Below, piece after piece: positions 39,915-48,694 of a stretch of 64,000 bases of DNA. Made by a program: the position numbers and the translations under genes. The DNA is taken from assembly GCA_965242565.1 (NCBI GenBank), contig OZ251457.1, positions 992,001 to 1,056,000 of the forward strand, read 5' to 3'. The first letter of the stretch is position 1; each line of letters opens with the position of its first letter. The notes under the pieces are model-generated. The model was given only the letters and a program-made list of their open reading frames with translations. It had not been told where the DNA came from and did no database searches. The DNA is from CATQGW01 sp965242565. GTDB lineage: Bacteria > Chloroflexota > Dehalococcoidia > Bin125.

Positions 39915-41825
39915 ATGGAGCGCCGCCCGCCCGCCGCGAACGGCGCAGCGCCGCCGACAGCGCCACCCACGGCGCCTCCCACAGCACCTCGAGGCGGGCC
40001 GCCGGGTGGTCCGGGCGGCGGACCGCCGCCGATGATGGAAGTGCCGCCGGGGCTGACGCTGCCCACGCGGCGCAAGATCATCATCATGCTCAGCGTGATG
40101 GTGGCGCTCTTTCTGGCGGCGCTCGATCAAACCATTTGGAGCGTGGCCGCGCCGCAGGCCGTGGGCGACCTGGGGCGGCTCGACCTCTTCGCCTGGCCGC
40201 AGACCACCTACCTGCTCGGCTCGACCGTGCTGGTGCCGATCATCGGCAAGCTCTCGGACCTGTTCGGGCGTAAGCCGTTTCTGATCGCCGGGATTGCGAT
40301 CTTCATCGCCGCCTCGCTGCTCTGCGGGCTGGCCGGCAGCATGTGGGAGCTGATCGGCTTCCGCCTGCTCCAGGGCTTCGGCGCGGCCTTCATTCTGGCC
40401 AACGCCTTCACCGTGATGGGCGACTACTTCGCGCCCGCCGAGCGCCCCCGCTGGGCGGGCATCGTGGCGGGCGTCTTCGCCCTCTCCAGCATCATCGGCC
40501 CGCTGGTCGGCGGCGTACTGACCGACGAGCTGTCCTGGCGCTGGGTCTTCTACATCAACCTGCCGGTCGGCGGACTGGCGCTGCTGCTCACGATCCTGCT
40601 GGTGCCCTGGTACCGCGGGCAGCGGCGCGAGCCGATCGACTGGTCCGGCGCGACGCTGCTGATCGCGGGCGGCACGGCGCTGCTGCTGGCGTTCTCGCTG
40701 GGCGGCACGCAGTTCGGCTGGGCCGACTCGCCGGTCATCACCAGCTTCATCGTGGCTTTCGCGGCGACCGCGTTGTTCCTCTGGATCGGCCGGCGCAAGG
40801 GCGTGCAGGGCATCATGCCGCTGCCGATGTTCCGCAACCGCGTCTACCTGCTCGCCACGATCGTGATGTTCGCGGTCGGCATCGGGATGATGGGCACGAT
40901 GTTCGCGCTGCCGTTCTTCCTGCAGGGCGCGCAGGGCATCTCGGCGACCAATTCCGGGCTGGTCACGCTGCCGACCAGCGTCGGGATTGTGTTCGCCTCG
41001 ATTGTCTGCGGCCAGATCATGGCGCGCACGGGCAGCTACAAGCCGCTGGCGGTGATCGGCGGCATCGGCACCGTCGCCGCGCTCTTCCTGCTCTCGCGGC
41101 TCAACGTAGACACGGACCTCAACTGGACGCGGCTCTACATGCTGCTGATGGGCGCGTCGATGGGCACGCTGATGCCGCTCTACACGCTGCTAATCCAGAA
41201 CTCGCTCTCCTTCCAGCTGCTCGGCGCAGGCACCGCGGCCAACCAGTTCTTCCGCCAGATCGGCGCGGCGGTGGGCACGGCGATCTTCGGCGCGCTGATC
41301 TTCAGCGGCTTCAGCGCCAATCTGACGAATGCGTTTCCCACGGGCTTCGAGCAGCTCAAGGAGCAGCCGGCCTCGCTGCTCGAACCGGAGCACCTGGCGG
41401 CGCTGACGCAGGCGATCGAGGCGCAGGCGCCGGGACAGGCGGCGGCGGCGATCGCCACCGCCCGCGAGTCGCTGGCCGGGCCGGTCACCGACGTCTTCCT
41501 CTACGCCAGCATCGTGATGCTCACCGCGATCGTCGTGGCCGTGCTGCTGCCCAAAGTGCGCTTCCGCACGCAAGAGGAGATGCTGGCCGATATGCGCCGA
41601 ATGCGGGAGCGCACAGGCGGACCCCCGCCGGGCGGACCCCCGCGCGAAGCAGGCGCGCCGCCCATCGGCGCGCCGCCGATGCCCACGCCGGCTGCCGCCC
41701 AGCCCGTTGCCGCCGTGCCCGTCGCCGCCGCGCCTGCGCTGGCTGCGCCCACTCCAACCGGCCGCGAGACGATGCGCGCCGTCGCCCTCTGGGCCAGCCA
41801 GATGCCCGCCCGCGGCGGCGACTAG
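39915..41825 (+). CDS. DHA2-family (EmrB/QacA) MFS efflux transporter
   Basis: A 636-residue transporter with about 14 membrane segments. The MFS signatures are LDQTIWSVAAPQAVGDLG in helix 1 (DHA2 motif), KLSDLFGRKPFLIAG, and PLVGGVLTDELSWRWVFYINLPVGG (motif C and the FYINLPVG block). Both ends are unusual: a 45-residue N-terminal tail made of Ala/Pro/Gly, and a roughly 80-residue C-terminal tail rich in Pro, Gly and Ala after the last membrane helix. It follows the MarR gene with no gap. Confidence 0.9.
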   Translation: MERRPPAANGAAPPTAPPTAPPTAPRGGPPGGPGGGPPPMMEVPPGLTLPTRRKIIIMLSVMVALFLAALDQTIWSVAAPQAVGDLGRLDLFAWPQTTYLLGSTVLVPIIGKLSDLFGRKPFLIAGIAIFIAASLLCGLAGSMWELIGFRLLQGFGAAFILANAFTVMGDYFAPAERPRWAGIVAGVFALSSIIGPLVGGVLTDELSWRWVFYINLPVGGLALLLTILLVPWYRGQRREPIDWSGATLLIAGGTALLLAFSLGGTQFGWADSPVITSFIVAFAATALFLWIGRRKGVQGIMPLPMFRNRVYLLATIVMFAVGIGMMGTMFALPFFLQGAQGISATNSGLVTLPTSVGIVFASIVCGQIMARTGSYKPLAVIGGIGTVAALFLLSRLNVDTDLNWTRLYMLLMGASMGTLMPLYTLLIQNSLSFQLLGAGTAANQFFRQIGAAVGTAIFGALIFSGFSANLTNAFPTGFEQLKEQPASLLEPEHLAALTQAIEAQAPGQAAAAIATARESLAGPVTDVFLYASIVMLTAIVVAVLLPKVRFRTQEEMLADMRRMRERTGGPPPGGPPREAGAPPIGAPPMPTPAAAQPVAAVPVAAAPALAAPTPTGRETMRAVALWASQMPARGGD

Positions 41826-41890
41826 CGCAGCCGCCCGCCGTGTGACATTGTGCAGTAGACATAGCGAGGACGCGAGCAGCGAGGACGCAG

Positions 41891-42901
41891 ATGGCCGCCC
41901 CTGTACGAGGAACCAACGGACGCAGCGCCGCCGGCGAGCCGCTTGCCGCCGAGCCCGCAACCCAGGCAGCCGCCGAAGCGGCCGAGCGCGCCACCAGCTC
42001 CGTGCTCGCGCTCGACGGCTGGGGCCGTCTCGACCAGGAGCCGCATACCAACGGCGCAGCCCTTGCCGAGCCGGACACCGAGACCGAAACCGCCCTCAAC
42101 GACTACGCGGCTGCCGAGCCGGGCGTCGGTACCGCACCGCACGCCAACGGCGCAGCCCTCACCGAGCCGGACACCGAGACCGAAGCCGCCCTCAACGAGC
42201 ACGCAACGGCTGAGCCGCACATCGGCGCTGAACCGCACGCCAACGCATCCGCGCAGCCGGAGACCGCCGCACCCCAGCCGGACCGCCACGACATACCGAG
42301 CGCCCAACCCTGGGAACACCAGACGCCCACAGAGCACCACGCGCCGGACCGCCACGACGCGCCGAGCGCCCAGCCGCGGGAACCTCAGACGCTTGCGGAC
42401 CATCCAGCGCCTGGCGCAAATGCCGCCGCGCGAGCGCCGCGGCTGCCGCACATCGAGCTGGAGGCCGCGCCCGGACTCCGACTGCTCGGACCCGCGCTCA
42501 TCTTCGGCCTCGCCCTCGGCGCGCTGGTCGGCGCAGCCCTGCGCTGGCTCGAACTGCGCAACGCGCCCCCACCGCCGCCGGCGAACCCGACCGCCCGACT
42601 GCGCCGCCGCCTGCGCACCCTGCAACACGAGCCGGCAAACGAAATCACCCAACTCCGCCGACGCCTGCGCACCCTGCAAGACGAGCCGGCAAACGAAATC
42701 ACCCAACTCCGCCGACGCCTTCACGCCCTGCAACACGAGCCGGCAAACGAAATCACCCAACTCCGTCGACACCTCCACGCCCTGCAACACGAGCGCGCGA
42801 ACGAAATCGCCCAACTGCGCCGACGCCTCCACACCCTCGGCCTCGCCCCCCCGCCCCCACCCAAACCAACCCTCCAGGACCGCCTCCGCCGCCTCTGGTA
42901 G
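41891..42901 (+). CDS. Membrane protein with repeated 18-residue C-terminal units
   Basis: A 336-residue protein. The N-terminal half is low-complexity (Ala/Glu/Pro/Thr/His) with two near-copies of HANGAALTEPDTETEAALNE. A membrane segment LRLLGPALIFGLALGALVGA lies around residues 197-220, and from residue 237 there are four exact-length 18-residue units (LRRRLRTLQHEPANEITQ type) plus a partial fifth. The repeats are basic and amphipathic, as in a coiled coil or DNA-binding rod. A proline stretch (PPPPP) lies on either side of the repeats. No family recognised. Confidence 0.6.
   Translation: MAAPVRGTNGRSAAGEPLAAEPATQAAAEAAERATSSVLALDGWGRLDQEPHTNGAALAEPDTETETALNDYAAAEPGVGTAPHANGAALTEPDTETEAALNEHATAEPHIGAEPHANASAQPETAAPQPDRHDIPSAQPWEHQTPTEHHAPDRHDAPSAQPREPQTLADHPAPGANAAARAPRLPHIELEAAPGLRLLGPALIFGLALGALVGAALRWLELRNAPPPPPANPTARLRRRLRTLQHEPANEITQLRRRLRTLQDEPANEITQLRRRLHALQHEPANEITQLRRHLHALQHERANEIAQLRRRLHTLGLAPPPPPKPTLQDRLRRLW
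42599..42841. repeat. 54-bp coding tandem repeat
   Basis: Four full 54-base units and a partial fifth, each encoding 18 residues. Units differ by few bases. The exact length multiple keeps the frame. Confidence 0.8.
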
Positions 42902-43391
42902 CCCCACACCACCCCTCCACCATCCCACCCCGCTCCCCTCCGTCGTCCCCACACCACCTCCGCCACCCCCTCTTCCCCGTCATTCCCGCCTCCCTTCCTC
43001 GTCATTCCCGCCCCCCTTCCTCGTCATTCCCGCCTCCCTTCCTCGTCATTCCCACCCCCTCTTCCCCGTCATTCCCGCCCCCCTTCCCCGTCATTCCCGC
43101 CCCCCTTCCCCGTCATTCCCACCCCCTCTTCCCCGTCATTCCCGCCTCCCTTCCTCGTCATTCCCGCCCTCCTTTTCTCGTCATTCCCGCCCCCGAGCGG
43201 GAATCGGCCCCACACCCACCCCTCCACGCCCCCACACCTCCCCCGTCGCCCTAAACACCCTCCTCCCGTCGCCCCAAACACCCCCTTCCGTCGCCCCAAA
43301 CACCCCCTTCCGTCGCCCCAGGCGCCCCCCGTCGCCCCAGACTTGATCTGGGGCCCAAACCCAACCCCGTCCACAGCGCCAGCGCTCCGAA
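42902..43391. repeat. Intergenic tandem and hairpin repeats
   Basis: A gap between convergent gene ends without a gene. It holds an array at 42978-43205 of ten CGTCATTCCC units with a 22-23 base period, the last one closing a hairpin (CCCGC-CCCCGA-GCGGG). Then CGTCGCCCCAAACACCCC units (43240-43320), and the element GTCGCCCCAGACTTGATC ... CCCAAACCCAACCCCGT at 43331-43370, which forms a CCCCAGA/TCTGGGG hairpin. Confidence 0.7.
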
Positions 43392-43613
43392 CTACCCCAA
43401 CCCCCCCGCCGGCAGCTCAATCCGCTGAAACGATTTACACCGCCGACAGCGCGTGCGAACGACCAGCGGTACATCCCCGGGCGCATCCACGATGCAAATC
43501 AGCGCCGGCCGGCCGCGCCGCGCGCTCGGACAGCCCCGGTTGCCGCAGCGCACCTCGCGCGCGACCGTCGTCGCCGCACGTCGCTCGGAATGATGGAAAA
43601 TCATCTCTCGCAC
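43392..43613 (-). CDS. Com-like zinc-ribbon protein
   Basis: A 73-residue protein. C-G-N-R-G-C near residue 23 and a second C-R-R-C (TRCRRCKSFQRI) near residue 58 form a zinc ribbon like the Com-type translational regulators encoded by Mu-like and related phages. GTG at 43613 or ATG at 43604 are both possible. The gene lies 24 bases after the portal-like gene on the same strand, which supports a phage origin for both. Confidence 0.5.
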   Translation of the reverse strand: MREMIFHHSERRAATTVAREVRCGNRGCPSARRGRPALICIVDAPGDVPLVVRTRCRRCKSFQRIELPAGGLG

Positions 43614-43637
43614 GCCCTCTCAGCGGTCGGAACTGGC

Positions 43638-45581
43638 CTACGGCGACTCATCGGCGGACGAACCAAGCGGCTCGAGCGGCGCAAGGTCCGCGCGCGGCTG
43701 CCGCACGCGCGACGCCGGCGGCCGCGGCCCACTCCCCGTCTTGCTCCCCGTCTTGCTCCTTGTCTTGTCGCCCACCGCGCCGGACAGCCGCCCGCGCAGA
43801 CGCGCCAGACGCGCCTGGCGCAACTGCCACTCCTCGTAGCGCCGCAGCGCCGCGTCCGGATGCTCATCGCCGATGTACTGCTCGAGATACGTCCGCTGAT
43901 CCAGCGGATCGAGCGGATCGTTCAGCCGCGCCCGCCCGTGCTCCTGAATCGCCACGCGCTGACTCTGCGACCACGGATCGATCCGCACCTCAATATCCAG
44001 CGAGGGAATATCCGCCGGATCCACCCCCACCACCGTGCGCTCCAGCAGCCGCCCGGAGCGCGACTTGGCGAACACCCAGACCGGCTCGCCGAAACCGCCC
44101 TCTTCCAGCGGCTTCGACATCACCAGCGCCATATTGCGCAGCATTGTGCGCACCGCCTCCGCCTGCCGCTGCTTCAGACGCAGCACCTGCGCGTTGCGCG
44201 CCCCCAGCAAAATGTTCAGCGTGTGCGGCTGCGTGTTCGGACCCACTTCGCCCGGCGCAAACGCGCCCGTGTCCGGCGCCGCCGACTCCAACTCCTCCGC
44301 CGACATCCGCAGAAACTCCACGAACGCCGACTCCAACTCGAAATCGACCTTGTGCAGCGTCGCCCCCTCCGGCAGCGTGCGCGCCGCCGCCGCGTCCGCC
44401 GAAAGCTCCACCCGCGCCCCGCTCTCGTCCAACTCCCACGCCCCGCTCGCCAACTGCACCCAAAACAGCGGAATCGCCGCCTGCTCCGCCAGAAACCGAC
44501 CCAGCGAACGCTCCCGGTCGAACAACGGCTTCACCCGATAGACGCCCTCCAGCGACGGCTCCCAGCGGCGCACCGGATCCGGATGGTGATTGACATCCGC
44601 CGCGGCAATCGCAAAAGGCGGCATCTCGTAAGCGTGCTCCGCCGCCTTCACCAGCGCCCACTCGCCGCCTCCACTGCCCCCACCGCTCATGCCGCCCGCG
44701 CTGCCCGGCGCAGCCAACTCGTAGTACTCCTCGCGCGTCCAGACCGACGCCACCCGAACCCGATCACCCCAGCCGCCGCCCGACGGCTCATCGGGCTGCG
44801 GCGCTTCCCGCTCGGGACCGATCCGCAGCCGCGGGCGATCCGGCGGAGCGTGAGGATCCCCGCCAACCCTCAGCCCATCCTGACTCCGCAGCGCCTCGCG
44901 GTACAGACCCAACGCCGTCTCGCGCACCACCACCGCCAGCGCCAGCCCGTTCTCCGCACCGCGATCCTCGATGAACGCGAACTGATCCGGACGCACCACC
45001 TCGATCTCCCACGGAAAACCGGCCCGCGCGCTCGCCCGGCGTTCGCGCTCGCGCCGCTCTCGCCGCGTCTCGCCGGAGCGCGGCGCAGCCGCCGTCGGCA
45101 GCCGATCATCCGCCCGCTGCCAGTGCAACACGCCGTAGCAGAGGCACACCTGCGCGTAGGCCAGATCGTTCTGAATACTGAACCCCGCGCGCTCCTGCAC
45201 CAGTTGCAGCCCGTGCTCCAGCACCCGCTCCAGATCGTTCGCCGCGCGCCGCGCGCGCGCGTCGCCGCCAGCCGGCCCCTCGGGCGTTTCCTCGGGCGCC
45301 TCTTCGGGAGCTTCAATGTGAATCCGGAACGGATGCTCCGTGAGCCGATCACGCAGCTGCGACCAGCTCCGCCGCGCAATATCCGACTGCCACGGCTGAG
45401 CCTCCTCCCAGGGCGCGCCGAAGCGCGGGTCCGCCTCCGGCGCGTTGTAAAGGTGCGCCTCGCGCGTTCGGATACGCTGATGCAGCGCGTCGAAGCGCGA
45501 CAGCGGACCGCGCGCAGGGCCGCGCCCGGCCCCCAGCTGGTCCAGAATGCGTTGCAGATCGTCGAGAGTGAGGTGGGGCAT
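43638..45581 (-). CDS. Phage portal-like protein (probable)
   Basis: A 647-residue protein with a plan like that of phage portal proteins: an N-terminal helical region (SRFDALHQRIRTREAHLYNAP), a middle part with SIQNDLAYAQVCLCYGVLHW, a loop region with long Gly/Ser insert, and a C-terminal half with ERSLGRFLAEQAAIPLFWVQ, LLGARNAQVLRLKQRQAEAV and the dimerisation-like end with WSQSQRVAIQEHGRARL. The match is by pattern, not by a single diagnostic motif. ATG at 45581. No terminase, capsid or integrase gene is nearby, so this is a solitary phage-derived gene or part of a remnant. Confidence 0.45.
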   Translation of the reverse strand: MPHLTLDDLQRILDQLGAGRGPARGPLSRFDALHQRIRTREAHLYNAPEADPRFGAPWEEAQPWQSDIARRSWSQLRDRLTEHPFRIHIEAPEEAPEETPEGPAGGDARARRAANDLERVLEHGLQLVQERAGFSIQNDLAYAQVCLCYGVLHWQRADDRLPTAAAPRSGETRRERRERERRASARAGFPWEIEVVRPDQFAFIEDRGAENGLALAVVVRETALGLYREALRSQDGLRVGGDPHAPPDRPRLRIGPEREAPQPDEPSGGGWGDRVRVASVWTREEYYELAAPGSAGGMSGGGSGGGEWALVKAAEHAYEMPPFAIAAADVNHHPDPVRRWEPSLEGVYRVKPLFDRERSLGRFLAEQAAIPLFWVQLASGAWELDESGARVELSADAAAARTLPEGATLHKVDFELESAFVEFLRMSAEELESAAPDTGAFAPGEVGPNTQPHTLNILLGARNAQVLRLKQRQAEAVRTMLRNMALVMSKPLEEGGFGEPVWVFAKSRSGRLLERTVVGVDPADIPSLDIEVRIDPWSQSQRVAIQEHGRARLNDPLDPLDQRTYLEQYIGDEHPDAALRRYEEWQLRQARLARLRGRLSGAVGDKTRSKTGSKTGSGPRPPASRVRQPRADLAPLEPLGSSADESP

Positions 45582-45630
45582 GATGCAGCTCCAGCGCCTG
45601 AGCCCCTGTGGCGCGCCGGGCCTGCATGTG

Positions 45631-46605
45631 ATGCGGCGCATCGCGCCGCGTGCCGCGCGGCGTGCCGCCGCGTCGCTCCAGCATGCCACGCGCCGCCGCA
45701 TTCGTCAAACGCCCGTTCTGTTAGCCCTGATCATCGCCCCGATCACTGCCCTGCTGCTCGCCGCCTGCGGCGGCGGCGACGCCTCGCCTGCGAGCGGAAC
45801 GCCCAGCGCCGAACGCACGGAACGCGAGCAAACCGTGGCGCAGCAGACAACCGCGCCCCAACAACAGCAGACCGAAGCCGAGCAGTCAACCGCATCCCAG
45901 ACGGCCGAACAGCCCGATCCGCAGCCGGACCCGCAGCCCGAGGCGGTTGCCCAACAGCAGGACGCCGCAGCGCCCTCCGAACAGCCGGCCGTCGAAGCGG
46001 AGGTAGAAGACGAGTCGCAGCAGACGATCACCTTCGACGACCAACTGGTCGAGCGAATCGCCGCCGGCCTCGCCGCGCACCGCGCCGGACTGCCCACCGC
46101 GCGCAACGCCCTGGGCGACCCCGCCGCGCCCGTGCTGATCGTCGAGTACGGTGACTTCCAGTGACCGGGTTGCCACCAATTCGCCCGTGCGGCGATGCCC
46201 GAACTGATCGATGCAGTCATCCGTCCCGGCCTCGCCCGCGTCGAATTCCGCCACTTCATCGTCTTCGAAGAAGGCGGCCGCAGCGTCTACGCCGCCGCGC
46301 TCTCCGAATGCGCCGCCGACCAAAACGCATTCTGGGAATTCCACGACCGCTTCTCCGCTGCCGACACCCAAATGTTCGACTGGCAGTACGCCCAGCAATA
46401 CGCCGCCGACCTGGGCCTCGACGTGGAAACACTGACTACCTGCATGACCGACCGTGAACACCTCCCCACGGTCGAGCGCACGCACAGAGAAGCCTGGGAT
46501 CGCGGCGTCCGCGGCACCCCCTCAATCTTCGTCAACGACACACTGATAGAAGAACCCACACCCGCCAACATCATCGCCGCCGTCCAAGCCGCCCTAAACG
46601 AGTAA
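45631..46605 (+). CDS. DsbA-like lipoprotein, probable selenoprotein (UxxC active site)
   Basis: Two adjacent frames separated only by one TGA (46162-46164) read as one 324-residue protein. It has a lipobox LLLAACGGG, a Gln/Pro/Glu-rich linker, then a DsbA/thioredoxin-fold domain: APVLIVEYGDFQ-[TGA]-PGCHQFARAAMPEL. In relatives this site reads DFQCPxC, so TGA sits exactly at the first active-site cysteine (residue 178), with C181 retained. The cis-proline loop GVRGTPSIFVND follows. A hairpin can be drawn right after the TGA (CGGG TTGCC ... GGCGA TG CCCG, 46166-46201), where bacterial SECIS elements lie. Alternatives are a nonsense mutation (TGC to TGA) or a sequencing error. Start at 45631 is tentative; 45583 is another option. 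Confidence 0.75.
46166..46201 (+). promoter_or_regulatory. Candidate bacterial SECIS hairpin
   Basis: By eye, CGGG pairs with CCCG and TTGCC with GGCGA, with a 2-base bulge and a 16-base loop. It starts 2 bases after the TGA. Position fits a SelB-binding element; loop identity has not been checked. Confidence 0.4.
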
Positions 46606-46816
46606 AGCACATTCACACTTCCGCCACACCCCCCCTCCTCCCCCGTCACACCCAACCTCCTCTCCACGTCACACCCGCGCCCCTTTCTCCGTCATACCCG
46701 CGCTTGCCGCGGAGCCTGCCCCCGGCCCGAACGGGGGTATCCGACGCGAACAGCACCCAACCCCCTACCCCCTCCCTCCACCACTCCCGCTAAGCCGCTA
46801 CAGCGCTGAGGGCGAG
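46606..46816. repeat. Convergent intergenic region with hairpin repeat
   Basis: No gene. Contains the element CGTCATACCCGCGCTTGC ... CCCGAACGGGGGTATCCG at about 46693-46745, nearly identical to 58117-58175, preceded by several CGTCACACCC variants. Confidence 0.65.
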
Positions 46817-48394
46817 CTAAGTCGCATACTTCTCACCAAGCGCAGTCTCCCAGCGCAGATAGTGCTGCATGTCCGCATAGTTGCGGTCCAGCCCGAACGC
46901 CAGTACATCATTGGGCGCGCTCAGCACACCGCTCAGACCCTGCTCGATAGGCAGTCCGGCGGCGCGCCAGGCGTCGACGCCGCCTGCGAGCGCGCGAGCA
47001 TCGCCGTAGCCGAGGTTGCGGAGGGTTGCGGCGGCGAGCAGGGACTCGCTTCCGTCGCGGCAGATGGTTACTACGGTTTGGTCGCGATCGGCAGCCAGTT
47101 CCTCGATGCGCCATTCGAGCCAGGCGCGGGGCGCCCAGCGCGCGCCTGGTGGATGTCCCTGTGCAAAATCCTGGCTGTTGCCGACGTAGAGCAGGGTAAC
47201 GTCCGTTTGCCGGGTGAGTTCGTCCGGAGAGATCGTCGCTACGGCATCGCGGGCGGCGGTGAGCAGTGCGGGTTCGGGGTCCGGTGCGTCGGTGAGCTCG
47301 CGTCCAGCCTCGGTCCAGGCGGTTGTACCGCCTTCGAGGACGTAGATTTCGGCGTGCCCCATCTGCTTGTACCAGGAGGCCGTGATCGCGGCGCGGGCGA
47401 TGCGGTCGCAGGCGAAAACGATGGGCGCGCCGTGAACGACCGCCACGTCGTCGCTGCGCTGCACGGCCTGGCCGCCGGGGAACCAGCGGAAGCCGGGGAT
47501 GCGGCCGGCGGAGTGTTCTGCGGCGCTGCGCACGTCGATGAAGTAGACGCTTTCGCGCTCGGCGCGTTCGCGCAGGGCGTCGAGTTGGTCGATATCGATC
47601 AGCCGAACGCCGTCTTCGGCGGCGCAGCGGCGGGCGTAGGCCTCGGCGGCGGCGCGGCCGTGTTCGGTTACTTCGGGCATCGCGGTGCGGTCGGCGCCCT
47701 CCTCCAGCTCATAACCGGCGAGCAGCCAGCCGGATGTACCGTTTTTGAGGCCGACGATTTCGCGGTCGAGCGCCATGCGCTGGAGGGCGCGGGTTCCGAT
47801 GATGCTGCGGGTGCGTCCGGCGCAGTTGACGACGACGGTTGCGTTGGGCGGGGCGGCAGCGAGCGTATCGGTGATGCGGAGGGCGAGTTCGCCGCCGGGC
47901 AGGGAGCGTCCGCCGGGGATGCAGAAGCGTTGGTATTCCTCGGGCGTGCGGGTATCCAGTATGACGAGTTCGTCGCCGCGATCGATCCGCGCGCGCAGAT
48001 CGTCGGCGGTAATTTCGGGCACGCGGTGGACGACTTCGACGCGCTCGCCGAAGTCTTTGGAGGGTACGTTGACGCCCCATTCGGTGGGCAGGTCGAGGCT
48101 GGCCCAGCGGTTGACGCCGCCCTGCAGCCAGGCGATGTTGCGGTAGCCCATCGCTTCGGCGGTGGCGGCGGCGCGGACGACGCGGCGGGCGTCGTCGTCG
48201 CAGAGGATCAGCGGGGTGTCGCGGTGCGGCACGGCGGCGGGCAGGTCGAATTCCAGGCGCGCGCGGGGAATGAGGGATGCGCCCGGGATGTGGCTGGCGT
48301 TGTATTCGCCGATGTCGCGCACGTCGATGAGGGCCCAGGGGGCGTCGGCGCTCATGCGGTCGCGGAGTTGGTCGGGGCTGATGGGCGTGGGCAT
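46817..48394 (-). CDS. Rhodanese protein with four tandem domains
   Basis: A 525-residue protein with four rhodanese domains, each with the DVR or equivalent element and an active-site cysteine: C65 (LILCDDDARR), C191 (VVVNCAGRTRS), C329 (IVFACDRIAR) and C445 (VTICRDGSES). The loops after the Cys are six residues long, which is the sulfurtransferase length. All four are potentially active for persulfide transfer. No signal peptide, so cytosolic. Most rhodaneses have one or two domains; four in one chain is less common. ATG at 48394. Confidence 0.85.
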   Translation of the reverse strand: MPTPISPDQLRDRMSADAPWALIDVRDIGEYNASHIPGASLIPRARLEFDLPAAVPHRDTPLILCDDDARRVVRAAATAEAMGYRNIAWLQGGVNRWASLDLPTEWGVNVPSKDFGERVEVVHRVPEITADDLRARIDRGDELVILDTRTPEEYQRFCIPGGRSLPGGELALRITDTLAAAPPNATVVVNCAGRTRSIIGTRALQRMALDREIVGLKNGTSGWLLAGYELEEGADRTAMPEVTEHGRAAAEAYARRCAAEDGVRLIDIDQLDALRERAERESVYFIDVRSAAEHSAGRIPGFRWFPGGQAVQRSDDVAVVHGAPIVFACDRIARAAITASWYKQMGHAEIYVLEGGTTAWTEAGRELTDAPDPEPALLTAARDAVATISPDELTRQTDVTLLYVGNSQDFAQGHPPGARWAPRAWLEWRIEELAADRDQTVVTICRDGSESLLAAATLRNLGYGDARALAGGVDAWRAAGLPIEQGLSGVLSAPNDVLAFGLDRNYADMQHYLRWETALGEKYAT

Positions 48395-48423
48395 GGGGCC
48401 TTCTTTGGCGGGTGCGGGTGCTG

Positions 48424-48429
48424 TATGAT
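48424..48429 (+). promoter_or_regulatory. Putative -10 element for leaderless gene at 48436
   Basis: TATGAT followed by 6 bases and ATG; no Shine-Dalgarno. Same geometry as the TACAGT-N6-GTG elements in the toxin array. Confidence 0.5.
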
Positions 48430-48435
48430 GCCTGC

Positions 48436-48687
48436 ATGGTACTCAGCATGATGCAGATCCACGACGAGCTGGTGGCCGCGGGGATGCCTGATGCGCAGGC
48501 GCGCGCGATGGTGCGCGCGTTTGAGCGACAGTGGGACGAGCTCGCGACGAAGCGGGACCTTGAGAACCTGGAAACACGCTTCAACGACCGCTTGGAGCGC
48601 GTGCAATGGTGGATCGTCGCCTGCATGTTCGGCATCGTGGGCACAGCGACCGGGATCATCATTGGCGCGATGGCCGCACTCTCGTAG
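48436..48687 (+). CDS. Small coiled-coil membrane protein (DUF1640-like)
   Basis: An 83-residue protein: helix MMQIHDELVAAGMPDAQARAM, coiled coil DELATKRDLENLETRFNDRL, and a C-terminal membrane helix WWIVACMFGIVGTATGIIIGAM. This layout resembles DUF1640/CCDC90-type proteins and phage-encoded small coiled-coil membrane proteins. ATG at 48436 directly follows a TATGAT-N6 box. It is 7 bases upstream of the truncated PAPS-reductase-like gene. Confidence 0.65.
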   Translation: MVLSMMQIHDELVAAGMPDAQARAMVRAFERQWDELATKRDLENLETRFNDRLERVQWWIVACMFGIVGTATGIIIGAMAALS

Positions 48688-48694
48688 GCAGAAC

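Noticed and set aside
42599..42841. Possible CRISPR or noncoding repeat
   Set aside because: The 54-base period keeps the reading frame and the units encode a regular amphipathic peptide within a longer gene.
42978..43205. Possible CRISPR array
   Set aside because: Units are 22-23 bases with no unique spacers between them and no cas genes nearby; it is a simple tandem repeat.
43590..46154. 854-residue plus-strand open frame
   Set aside because: Antisense of the portal-like gene; almost pure Arg/Pro/Ala/His composition. The real plus-strand gene here is the DsbA-like lipoprotein in another frame.
46162..46164. TGA read as tryptophan (alternative genetic code)
   Set aside because: Many genes in the window end at TGA and none needs it as Trp; Trp would also not fit the active-site position.
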